A stretch of DNA of 44,640 bases from CAMEON01 sp045128275 (GTDB lineage Bacteria > Bacillota > Clostridia > Oscillospirales > CAG-272): positions 1-44,640 of the forward strand of contig JBGVRH010000034.1 in NCBI GenBank assembly GCA_045128275.1, read 5' to 3'. Under the pieces are notes generated by a model, which saw only the letters and a list, made by a program, of their open reading frames with translations, did no database searches and was not told where the DNA came from. Positions 17,884 to 27,000 of this stretch are shown here, piece after piece. Position 1 is the stretch's first letter. Each line of letters opens with the position of its first letter. A program made the position numbers and the translations under genes.

Positions 17884-20800
17884 TTATGCGGTATGGAACT
17901 GCATGTTGGTGATGCCGTAGTAACGGCCACCGATCTGAGTCTCGATATGCATATACAGGTTACCGACGTAATTAATACCCGCAAGGTCAGCGGTCATTTC
18001 GGTCAGCACGCCGGAATTGATGTTGCCGAGATGGACACGGAACAGGACGTTGTTCCCTTCTGCGTCGGAGCAGAATGTGAAATAATGCTCGCCGTTGTTG
18101 ATATCGGTACGGGAATGCCAGTCGATGGTAGAGCCCGTAGCCTCGTAAGTCATGGAAGTATACTTGGAAAGGTCAACGTAGCCCAAATTGATCCAACCGT
18201 TTCCGTTGGTGGGTTCAAACTTGATGAAGGCCACCTCGGGGAAGTTGGAGAAGACCTTGTTCACGGCGGTGTTTGCACCCATTTCGGTCAGACCGCGGAT
18301 CTCATCCTCAGTGAGCGCGCCGTCGGAAAGGACGGAATCGTCCTCCTCTGCCTCGTGGAACTGCATATTGGTGATGCCGTAGTAGCGGCCGCCGATCTTG
18401 GTTTCAATGTGCATGTACAGGTTGCCTGCGTAATCAATGCCCGCAAGGTCTGCTGTCATTTCAGTGAACTCATCCGACTTGACGTTGCCCATGTGAACCT
18501 TGAACAGGACGTTGTTCCCTTCCGCGTCGGCGCAGAAGGTGATATAGTGCTCGCCGTTGTCGATATCGGTACGGGAATGCCAATCCAGAGTAGAGCCGAC
18601 CACCTCATAGGTCAGAGAACCAAACTTGGAGAGGTCAACGAAGCCCAGATTGACCCAGCCGCCGCCGCTGGTGGGTTCAAACTTGATGAAGGCCACCTCG
18701 GGGAAATTGGAGAAGGTCTTGCCAATGATGGTATTGGAGCCCTTCTCGGTCAGTGCCAGAAGCTCATCTTCCGAAAGGATGCCGTCGGAAAGAGCAGGCT
18801 CGGCAGGCTCGGTCTCGGGCTCGTCGGTATCAGGCTCGACAGGATCGGTTTCGGGCTCGTCGGTGTCAGTCCCATCATTCTCTGCCTCGTGGAACTGTAC
18901 ATTGGTGATACCGTAGTAACGGCCGCCGATCTTGGTCTCGATGTGCATGTACAGGTTGCCTGCGTAATCAATTCCCGCAAGGTCTGCCGTCATTTCGGTG
19001 AATTCCCCCGACTTCACGTTGCCCATGTGAACCTTGAACAGGACGTTGTTCCCTTCCGCGTCGGAGCAGAAGGTGATATAGTGCTCGCCGTTGTCGATAT
19101 CGGTACGGGAATGCCAATCCAGAGTAGAGCCGACCACCTCATAGGTCAAAGAGCCAAACTTGGAGAGGTCAACGAAGCCCAGATTGACCCAGCCGCCGCC
19201 GCTGGTGGGCTCAAACTTGATGAAGGCCACCTCGGGGAAATTGGAGAAGGTCTTACCGATGATGGTGTTAGCGCCCTTGTCGGTCAGCGCCAGAAGCTCA
19301 TCCTCCGAGAGAATGCCGTCGGAGAGGGCAGGCTCGGCGGGCTCAGGCTCTACGGGATCGGTCTCGGGCTCGGGGGTATCGGGCTCAACAGGATCGGTCT
19401 CATCCCCCGTCTTATAGGGGAATTTCAAATTGGCGATGGCGTACTCGTGACCCGTGGCACAATTGAGGTAAATATACACGGGACCGCTGTAATCGGTATT
19501 CAGAGGAATGGTCTGAACGAAGACCTCCACACCATATCCTACCGTAGTCACCATGTCCGCCTCGGCAATGATCTGAGTGCCTGCCGAATCCTTACAGATA
19601 CGGATGGTATGGGCATCAGGATAATCATTCACCCAATTCTTATTCTGACCCGTTACGTCAAAAACGATGGAGGAGACGTCCGAAAGATCCAGTTCACCGA
19701 TGCATATGCTACCATATTTCGAGAACTTGATATACACGTGTTGAGGCCCTTGGGAGGTCTTGCCAATGGTGACTGTGCTGGTCTTTTCACCGCCAAAATT
19801 CGGAGGCACGATCAGCTCATACTTGAGGGAGGGATCCGAGGGCTTGTCAATATCGGGGTACTCGGGCTCGGGAGGAGGGGTATAGCCCGGCATGGACAGC
19901 TCTGCATCAGCCGCAGGCTTATAGCCCCAAGGACGGATGAACTCGCCGCCTCCGGCAATGAGGATCTCCTTGGTGTAATCCGCAGCCTGAACGGCCAGAC
20001 GAACGTGATGGAAGGGATAGAGCACGTCGCCGTCATAGGCCTTGGCATCGCAGGCGTAGAAAATAACGGGAGCCTGTACCGTGTCATAGTAGGCGAGGGG
20101 GGCATCATCCATACCATGATGAGCGGCTGTTACCATGTCACTCTTCAGGAGATCGCCGTAGGCATCCATCATGAACTGACATCCCTTGCTCATAATATCC
20201 GCCGAAAGCAGAACGTCATAATCATCCTTGTACAGGCGGGTCACAATGGAGGTGTTATTGGAAAGTCCCAGATCGCTGGTATTCTTATACAGATTCTCGG
20301 GAGTGCAGAGGAACTGCATCTTCAGATCGCAGAAGGTAAACTCCATACCCGTGTGGGCGAAGGTGACCTTGGCCCCCTTGAAGCGCTGGACAGACTTGGG
20401 GAAAACATAGGCCAGGTAGCCCTTCTCATCATTCGCGTTCAGATCGGTGAACACGTCCTTATTCAGGGGAGCCATGATGATATTCTCCACGATCACTCCG
20501 CCGCTGTACTTGGCATTCTGGGCGAAGCCCTCGAAAATACCGTAGTGGTCACAGTGAGAATGGGTAAGGATCCACGCGCGGATGACGGGCTTGCCCTCAC
20601 GGGTGTTATACTTGGTCAGGTAGTTGTAGAGGCTTGCGGTATTACCGATATCACCGCCGTCAGACACGATGAAGGAGCCGTCCTTGAGGCGGATGACATA
20701 GCCCATACCGCCCAAATTGTTGAGCTGACCTACGGTACATTCCACCTCCCCGTCTGTAACGGCGGGAGTCTTGGGAGGCAGAGTGCCTGCGGCAGTGGAG

Positions 20801-21330
20801 GAGGTGACGATGCTCAGCTCGCCAAGGTTCTTGAGCCAGTAGACATGCGCCATACCGCCCTTATTTGTCAGGGTCATAGCGGGACTGCCGCCCATATCCG
20901 TCTCGGAGTAGACAGCGTAGCCCTGCGCCTTGTAGAAGGCACAGACGGCGGCATAGTCGTCAGCGGTCTTATTCTTGTAGCTGTAAACGAAGGAATCATC
21001 CTCGCAATCGTACACGTCGTCTGCCGTTGCATAGTCCTCGGGCAGGGGGACGTCAACAGGCGTGAAATCCTGAGCTTCGGTCTCGGCAGGCTGAGTCTCG
21101 GCAGGATCCGTCTCGGCAGGATCCGTCTCGGCGGGTTGCGTTTCGTCGGGATTTGTCTCACCGGGATCCGTTTCGTCGGGTTCGGCAGTATCCGAGTCTG
21201 GGGCATCGGGAGCGGTCGTGACGGTTCCACTGTCGGTGGTCTCGTCGCCGCCGGGTGCAGGCTTACAGGCCGTCAGCCCAAGGATCATGGTCAGCAGCAG
21301 AAGCATTGTGAGAAAAACGAATTTCTTCAT
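17884..21330 (-). CDS. Metallo-beta-lactamase-fold lipoprotein with four C-terminal beta-sandwich modules
   Basis: 1148 aa, ATG at 21330 behind AAAGGAGACTCATC. Lipobox GLTAC (Cys22), then a PAET/DPGET linker to about 90. Residues about 190-470 form a metallo-beta-lactamase fold: the HxHxDH motif is HSHCDH (257-262), with SAD (376-378) and TAAHHG (401-406) as later ligands, closest by eye to the ComEC-type hydrolases. Residues about 503-638 match the repeats of the downstream secreted protein. Three nearly identical modules (SNFPEVAFIKFEP, DWHSRTDI, GGRYYGITN) follow at about 668-815, 847-994 and 1001-1147. First gene of the four-gene operon. It may hydrolyse an ester, phosphodiester or lactone on a glycan at the cell surface; the reaction is unknown. 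Confidence 0.82.
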   Translation of the reverse strand: MKKFVFLTMLLLLTMILGLTACKPAPGGDETTDSGTVTTAPDAPDSDTAEPDETDPGETNPDETQPAETDPAETDPAETQPAETEAQDFTPVDVPLPEDYATADDVYDCEDDSFVYSYKNKTADDYAAVCAFYKAQGYAVYSETDMGGSPAMTLTNKGGMAHVYWLKNLGELSIVTSSTAAGTLPPKTPAVTDGEVECTVGQLNNLGGMGYVIRLKDGSFIVSDGGDIGNTASLYNYLTKYNTREGKPVIRAWILTHSHCDHYGIFEGFAQNAKYSGGVIVENIIMAPLNKDVFTDLNANDEKGYLAYVFPKSVQRFKGAKVTFAHTGMEFTFCDLKMQFLCTPENLYKNTSDLGLSNNTSIVTRLYKDDYDVLLSADIMSKGCQFMMDAYGDLLKSDMVTAAHHGMDDAPLAYYDTVQAPVIFYACDAKAYDGDVLYPFHHVRLAVQAADYTKEILIAGGGEFIRPWGYKPAADAELSMPGYTPPPEPEYPDIDKPSDPSLKYELIVPPNFGGEKTSTVTIGKTSQGPQHVYIKFSKYGSICIGELDLSDVSSIVFDVTGQNKNWVNDYPDAHTIRICKDSAGTQIIAEADMVTTVGYGVEVFVQTIPLNTDYSGPVYIYLNCATGHEYAIANLKFPYKTGDETDPVEPDTPEPETDPVEPEPAEPALSDGILSEDELLALTDKGANTIIGKTFSNFPEVAFIKFEPTSGGGWVNLGFVDLSKFGSLTYEVVGSTLDWHSRTDIDNGEHYITFCSDAEGNNVLFKVHMGNVKSGEFTEMTADLAGIDYAGNLYMHIETKIGGRYYGITNVQFHEAENDGTDTDEPETDPVEPDTDEPETEPAEPALSDGILSEDELLALTEKGSNTIIGKTFSNFPEVAFIKFEPTSGGGWVNLGFVDLSKFGSLTYEVVGSTLDWHSRTDIDNGEHYITFCADAEGNNVLFKVHMGNVKSDEFTEMTADLAGIDYAGNLYMHIETKIGGRYYGITNMQFHEAEEDDSVLSDGALTEDEIRGLTEMGANTAVNKVFSNFPEVAFIKFEPTNGNGWINLGYVDLSKYTSMTYEATGSTIDWHSRTDINNGEHYFTFCSDAEGNNVLFRVHLGNINSGVLTEMTADLAGINYVGNLYMHIETQIGGRYYGITNMQFHTA
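17890..19329 (-). repeat. Three in-gene module repeats of about 440 bp
   Basis: Units at 18886-19329, 18349-18792 and 17890-18330 each encode one module of about 147 aa. The first two are almost identical in DNA, for example through the stretch coding for NVLFKVHMGNVKS and GSTLDWHSRTDIDNGEHYI, while the third has drifted. This points to a recent internal duplication, and it is also a likely site of recombination or assembly error. Confidence 0.88.
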
Positions 21331-21468
21331 GATGAGTCTCCTTTCCTAATTGCCAATAAAGCAATGATCGGGGTTAGCAGAGCAGCGCGCGTAATGCGAT
21401 GCACCTTCCGCCCTCCTTTTGTGCGCATGTATTGGATACAAGCGTCGTACCGCATTCGGTTTTATTAC

Positions 21469-21497
21469 ATTATACCAAAATCCGTTTTTTCGGACAA
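21469..21497 (-). promoter_or_regulatory. Promoter of the four-gene surface operon
   Basis: Minus strand TTGTCC (21497-21492), 17-bp spacer, TATAAT (21474-21469). The poor -35 next to a good -10 is typical of activator-dependent promoters, and two direct repeats end 4 bp upstream of it. The leader is about 130 nt. The 320-bp gap 21331-21651 otherwise holds no gene. Confidence 0.75.
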
Positions 21498-21501
21498 TAT
21501 G

Positions 21502-21616
21502 ATTTCTGGCAAATATCATTTCATTTTTGGCACATTTTATCCGAAAAGGCGCATCATATGTGATTTATGGTAGTTGATCCGCATATTTTTCAAAAAGACC
21601 TTGCATTTCTGGCACA
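21502..21616. promoter_or_regulatory. Putative AraC-type operator: three direct repeats of ATTTYTGGCA
   Basis: ATTTCTGGCAAA at 21502-21513, ATTTTTGGCACA at 21523-21534 and ATTTCTGGCACA at 21605-21616. The first two are 21 bp apart, which is two helical turns and the spacing of AraC half-sites, and lie directly upstream of the weak -35 of the surface operon. The third lies inside the promoter of the divergent AraC gene, where bound protein would block it. The layout suggests activation of the operon and self-repression by the regulator at 21652. Confidence 0.6.
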
Positions 21617-21629
21617 ATCGTGGTATACT
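21601..21629 (+). promoter_or_regulatory. Promoter of the AraC gene at 21652
   Basis: TTGCAT (21601-21606), 17-bp spacer, TATACT (21624-21629). Its spacer overlaps the third ATTTCTGGCACA repeat. Confidence 0.75.
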
Positions 21630-21651
21630 GTTTTTGCAAGGAGGTGTCGAT

Positions 21652-22440
21652 ATGAACGGATATTTCAACACAAAAGATTTTCGCATTGAATACATTGAGC
21701 GGGCGGTAACAAGCACAATTGTTTGCGAACAGCACTGCCACCCCTACTATGAAATGGTCACACTCCTGGAGGGTGACATCTCCATGCTGATCGAGGGAAA
21801 GTCCTATCATCTCCCTCCCAACCACACCATCATTCAACCCCCTCACCTATACCATTCCGTTTTGGCCAATTCTCACTGCAAGTACCGCCGTGTCAACGCG
21901 TTCTTTGATCTGACAGCCGTTCCCGCCCCCTTACGGGAATCCTTCCGTCATGCCGCGCAGAACATCATCATTTTCAAAAGCAATCGGGCCTTGGAGCTGG
22001 AGCATCTCTGCTGTTGGGGATCTCCCTCCTACTACCTCTACCACGAGGCGCACGTCCAAAGCCTCATGAATCTGGTGTTTTACCAGTACGTCGAAGAAAG
22101 TGCTTCCGCGCTGAACACCGAAATGACCAATCGTCAGATCCAGGATATCCTGCGTTATATTGACGATCATATTTACAAAAAAATCACTCTGCCCGACATC
22201 ATGGCCCATACACGCCGCTCCCAGTCCGCCTTGGTTCACAGCTTCAAAAAGAACATGGGAATATCCATTAAGCAGTATATCCTGCAAAAAAAGATGGCTC
22301 TGGCGCATCAAAAGATTCAGGAGGGTATCCCCATGACCACAGTAGCCTTGCAATTCGGGTATGACAATTATAGCGTTTTTTACCGAGCCTACCGCAACTA
22401 CCTTCACAGTAACGTGCCCGATATCATCGAGGACTCGTAA
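21652..22440 (+). CDS. AraC-family transcriptional regulator
   Basis: 262 aa, ATG at 21652 behind AAGGAGG. The N-terminal cupin domain has CEQHCHPYYEMVTLLEGD and LPPNHTIIQPPHLYHSV. The C-terminal part has two helix-turn-helix units (ITLPDIMAHTRRSQSALVHS and IPMTTVALQFGYDNYSVFYR). It ends with YLHSNVPDI in place of the usual G(M/I)SPxxYR closing motif, so the last helix is somewhat divergent. It is divergent from the four-gene surface operon, and repeats in the shared intergenic region fit its binding. It converges on the DUF2264 gene. Confidence 0.9.
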   Translation: MNGYFNTKDFRIEYIERAVTSTIVCEQHCHPYYEMVTLLEGDISMLIEGKSYHLPPNHTIIQPPHLYHSVLANSHCKYRRVNAFFDLTAVPAPLRESFRHAAQNIIIFKSNRALELEHLCCWGSPSYYLYHEAHVQSLMNLVFYQYVEESASALNTEMTNRQIQDILRYIDDHIYKKITLPDIMAHTRRSQSALVHSFKKNMGISIKQYILQKKMALAHQKIQEGIPMTTVALQFGYDNYSVFYRAYRNYLHSNVPDIIEDS

Positions 22441-22462
22441 AGTATCCCTTCCCCGCAAAAGA

Positions 22463-22500
22463 AACGCCAAGATCCGATCTTTTGAGCGAATCTTGGCGTT
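22463..22500. terminator. Bidirectional terminator
   Basis: An 11-bp stem (AACGCCAAGAT with ATCTTGGCGTT) between the convergent AraC and DUF2264 genes. The minus-strand tail is TTCTTTTG; the plus-strand tail (CTTGC) is poor, so it serves the minus gene best. Confidence 0.75.
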
Positions 22501-22519
22501 CTTGCTATAGTATGAATTT

Positions 22520-23671
22520 TCAATGCCGTGCATGGTCGGCCGACATATCCAAGCCTCCCCATACCCTTTCCGCAGTGTACGATACATCAGGATCGCTCCA
22601 GAATGGATGCTCAGCGGGTAGACCCAAGGGTAGGAAACCGGCAGTACACAAATACAGGCTTCCCGTGGAAATATAAGCTTCACCTAAAGAGGGCTGATGG
22701 CCGCAAAGACCAATGGTAAGCCACCCGCCTTCATCGAAGGTTCCGTCGGCCTCAAAGCATCTCCGGATAACCGCCGTGAGAGCGCATCTTACCTGTGCCG
22801 GTGTCACCTCATCGGGAAGCTGATCCAGCAAAGCGAGCTGAGCTAACGTTTGGAATGCACCGGTTCGGTAGGTGATAGATCTTCCAATGACCGGGAAGGT
22901 GCCGTTTGAGCAAATCATGCGTTCTTGAATAGCGGCATAGCGGCGGGCACGGTGAAACACAACAGGCTCCAAGCGATCCGCGTAACCGCCTCGGTTCATA
23001 ACTGAGTGAAGGGTGTGAATGATATCCATAAGCATGGGCTGGATCACGTAACTATTGTAGTAATCCCACGCGAAAGCATCGCCGTCACCATAGGTGCCAT
23101 CTCCCTTGTACCACTTCTCGTGGGCGAACAACGCGTAATCCACCCTTGTACGGTCACAGTCACCTGTCATGATATACAATGCGGCTTCCACCATAGCGGC
23201 AAAGAGTAGCCAATTATTTCTGCCGGGCTGGATCATGCGGGTTTGCTTCAAGGCAGTAACCAAGTTCTCTTGAATCTTCCCATCCAGCTTTTTCCACAAC
23301 TCGTGAGGGGCTCGAATAATTCCGTGGCATAGGAAGGCGGCATCCACCAAGGGTTGATCTACGGGATTGTTAGTAAAATTGCAATAATCCGGCGAATTCG
23401 GATCAACTGCATGAGCAATCGCTCTCCTTGCCATATCAGCTACATGAATACGCTCTGTTTCTTCCTCAATGTCCGAGGATGGCATTTCAAGCCAAGGCGC
23501 AAGACCTGTCAATGTTCTTCCCAAGGCCTCAAGATGAGTTACAGCAGGGCGATCGGGGATCTTTCCTTCTACGGGCATCGTGGCTTTTAATCTTCCCTCT
23601 GCCATGTTGGAAAGAACGGGAGTTACGATTTTCAAAAGAGTTTTTAACCAATATTTTCGCGTTTCATTCAT
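22520..23671 (-). CDS. DUF2264 family protein, putative glycoside hydrolase
   Basis: 383 aa, ATG at 23671 behind AAAGGAAA. The sequence fits DUF2264 (PF10022), an alpha-helical barrel family: LEALGRTLTGLAPWLEMP near the start, NNWLLFAAMVEAALYIM, YKGDGTYGDGDAFAWDYYNSYVI and IGRSITYRTGAFQTLAQLAL are recognisable blocks. As I recall, CAZy places this group in GH154 with beta-glucuronidase activity; that assignment is from memory. There is no signal peptide, so it should act on imported sugars in the cytoplasm. It is a single gene with its own promoter and terminator. Confidence 0.8.
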   Translation of the reverse strand: MNETRKYWLKTLLKIVTPVLSNMAEGRLKATMPVEGKIPDRPAVTHLEALGRTLTGLAPWLEMPSSDIEEETERIHVADMARRAIAHAVDPNSPDYCNFTNNPVDQPLVDAAFLCHGIIRAPHELWKKLDGKIQENLVTALKQTRMIQPGRNNWLLFAAMVEAALYIMTGDCDRTRVDYALFAHEKWYKGDGTYGDGDAFAWDYYNSYVIQPMLMDIIHTLHSVMNRGGYADRLEPVVFHRARRYAAIQERMICSNGTFPVIGRSITYRTGAFQTLAQLALLDQLPDEVTPAQVRCALTAVIRRCFEADGTFDEGGWLTIGLCGHQPSLGEAYISTGSLYLCTAGFLPLGLPAEHPFWSDPDVSYTAERVWGGLDMSADHARH

Positions 23672-24040
23672 GTCGTTTTCCTTTCCGGCTCGCGCTCAAT
23701 CCCAAAAGACCCCTCGAACGATCTCACTACACTCATGATAGCACAACCGAATCAAAAAGTAAATATCTTTTTTGCTTTTTCACATTTCAATTCCTGCACT
23801 TTTTGACATCATCCGAAGCACCTGTCTCTCCAGATTGCCCCAAAATATGGTAGCCGTGATAAGTAGGCGACTCCTTTGTACACCGAAGCATCGGTGTCAT
23901 CCCCAACATGGTCGGACAGCACCTACCAGTGGGTATGCAGATCGTTTGGGTCAATTTTCCAAGGATGAAGCAGCCTTTGCCCACCTCCACAGGCTCCCAT
24001 GTGACTCCTCGCCACGGTTGAATTGTGAACCCCTTTCGGT
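23672..24040. other. Gene-free stretch with a promoter and possible decayed coding sequence
   Basis: No intact gene is seen in these 369 bp. On the minus strand, 23995-24030 reads PWRGVTWEPVEV and continues as GKGCFILGKLTQT in one frame. The coding look then moves to another frame (VLSDHVGDDTDASVYKGVAY and SRLPYFGAIWRDRC) until a stop near 23810. There is no start or ribosome site. It may be the remains of a frameshifted gene fragment; confidence is low. No terminator is obvious directly after the GH43 stop at 24041. Confidence 0.3.
23735..23763 (-). promoter_or_regulatory. Probable promoter of the DUF2264 gene
   Basis: Minus strand TTTACT (23763-23758), 17-bp spacer, TATCAT (23740-23735). 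Moderate match to sigma-A. Confidence 0.6.
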
Positions 24041-27000
24041 TCAGGCATCGGCTGAAACGCTGACACATTGCATATTATATAGCTCGCAGATATTTCGGTT
24101 AGCCTTCTCGCTGCGAACCACGAAGAACAGCGCCCATTGGCCGTCTATTTTATCCAGCTCTGCCAGAGGGATCCGCAGAGATGTAACGGTTTTGGCCATG
24201 TCCGACGTCAGCTCCACCGAGCCAATCCTGTAGCTACCCACACCGACAGAATTGATCTCACCGTCCGCTCCCGTGGTAATGGGAGTGCTGACCGCCGTTG
24301 TAGGACGCAGATACACGTCAATGACGGCGTCAACGCCCAATGGCTTCAACTCCAGATCCAGATGGGTCGTACCGACTTTTTTGCCGTCAAAATTGAAGTA
24401 TTTGATACCGATCACCGCGCCGTCCTTTATGTTGGTGACGGGAAGCTCGGTTGCCGTCTTATCGTAGGTGATGGCGATAGTCGCTCCGCCCGTCATATAG
24501 CTGGCGATACCGAAGGTATGCTTCGCGTAAGGGTCAAGGCCGTTCAGGTAGAAGCCCTTGGAGGTGACCTCAGCTCTGGATATACGGACTGCGCCGCCGT
24601 CCGCGACCGACTTTTCATCCCATTCCACCGTGATGGCGTCCACCATGGCCTGACGGGCGTGCTTATTATCACTGCGGTGGTAGAAAATGTACCACTGTCC
24701 GTTGATCTCGCAGATACTGCCGTGGGTATTATCCGAGGGGAAAGTGCGGGAGTAGGTGCCGTCTCCGTTATCGATCACCTCGCCTGCCGCATCCACGATA
24801 ATGCCGCCATACTTCCAGGGGCCTGTGGGAGAATCGCTGTAGCCGTAGGCCAGCTGGTGGTACACGCCCGAGCCCTCGGGCTCTGTGGATTTACCCTCGC
24901 GGCTGTAGATGAACACGTACTTATTGCCGACCTTTCGGATGGAAGAGCCCTCGTAAAAGCGCCAGTCGTTCACATGCTCGTCGTTGTAGATGCTGTAATC
25001 CGCCACATTCACGTTTGCGGATTGACAGCCGGGGACGTTCAGGTGGGGGGGCTCTCCCTCAATCACGGTAGACATAGTCGTGGGATCCATCTGCGCGTAG
25101 TACGCGCCGCTGGGGCCGCCCCAGTAAACGTAGACCTTACCGTCCTCTACGAGAACCGCAGGATCAAAGCCGATAGGGCCTTCTACGGCGGTATTGGAGT
25201 TGGGCGCCCAGTTATAGATCTCGAAGGGGCCGTCGGGTCTGTCTGCCTTGGCCACCATGGAGGTTCGACCTCCCACGTTGTTGGAGTAGATGAAATAGGA
25301 CTTCTTACCCGTCTTCTCGTCCACCATCTCGGCCACGGCGGGAGCAAGCAGATGATCTCTCGATCCATCGACCCATGCCTCGAAAATGATGCCGTCGTAG
25401 CGCCATTGGGTCAGGTCGTCCACGGGGGCAGACCAGACCACAAAGTCGTAACCGCAGTATGCGACCTTGAGCGTGTCATGGGAGCCATAAACGTACACGC
25501 GGTATTGACCCGGATGGTCGGGATCCTCAAAAATGTAGGGTTCGCCGTCGGGCACGTGCTCCCACAGGGCCATGTAGGGATTTCCCTGATGGGCCGTGAG
25601 CTGACCAACGCTCTCCTTATAGAATTCATAGTTGTCATCCCTCGTCCACTTCGCATACAGGATCAGATCCTTCGTGACCGTCTTGCTGAAATCGTACTTT
25701 TCGGTGAGATCCCGATCCGTATACCAGCCTTGGAAGGTATACTGGGATCTCGTGGGCGCGCCGGGCTCTGCGCAAGCCGCCTCGTCATAGATCTTAACAT
25801 CGGGGATCAGAGAGCCGCCATTCGTGCGGAAGCTCACCGTTGTCACCCCCACCAGCCTCACAGAGTCGATCGTCTTGGTCGAATTGCCCTTGGCAACGGT
25901 TATGGTATAGCCCCCCGCGGGGTTGGCCTTCAGCTCGATGCTGACGCCCGATCGTCGAACCTCTTCGTTATTGGTCAACGCCTTTTTCGCCAGAGTCATT
26001 CTCTCGTCCTCAGTCGCCGCCTTTTCAAGATCATAGGCGGGAAGTTCTATGGTTTCCCCGATCAAGCTTGCCACATGTTCCACAATTCCTTCCTCCACGG
26101 TATCATTCAAATTGCCGGACACGGTCACGGAATGAACCGTGGCGACATAGGATGCTCCCCTTTGCAGTTGGGTCGCAAATATTTGGAGCTCGACCGAATC
26201 GAATTCCTTCGGCACGGTCGTCATGTTGATCAGGGTATAGACCTCACCGTCCACAGAGGCGTAGGAGATCAGCTTGTTCCCGTCCTTGATGAAGCGGAGC
26301 CAGGTGGTCGTTGTATCAGGCCAGTTGACGTTGGTCTCGCCGATACCTGTTCCGAAGAACTGTACGCACTGTCCCGTGCATCCGCCATCGCCGCGATCCT
26401 GTACCACGAGCTTCATATGCTTGTTCCCTGCCTGCAGATTGATGCCGTAGCTTGCGTATCCGCCGCCGCCCGTAAAGAGGGCCGAGCCGCTGATCTTGAC
26501 GTCCACCTGCCAGTTGCCCGTCAGAGGCTGTTTCCGGGCGATGCCGGGGATGGTGTTGCCCGCCAGAGGAAGATCGCGTCCGTGGGAATCCGAGGTATCC
26601 AGCGCAATACCGTCTGCGGTTCCGTAGATCCGATTGGTCGTTTGGCTGTACTCGTTGGCGTATTTCATATCAGACGAGAGCCGCTTCACGCCACAGGTAT
26701 TGCAGGTATCGTCGTCCTCGTTGTTAAAGCTGTGTCCCGTCGCAGGGATTTTGGTGGTTTTGCGGGAGATCTGCGCAGAGCAGACGGTGCAGTAAACCAC
26801 GGTATCGTAAGTGCCATCCGTTGTACAAGTAGCCTCAGTCCTTTTCTCCTCGACCGCATCTGCGGGAGTATGGGTGTGGGGGAGTTTTTCGATGGTCTCA
26901 TTTTTTTCATACCCACATACCGTGCAAGTGTAAACCTTAGTGCCTGTTTCCTGTTCGGTTGCGGGCTTGGTTACACGGCCTTCGTCATACGCGTGTGCCA

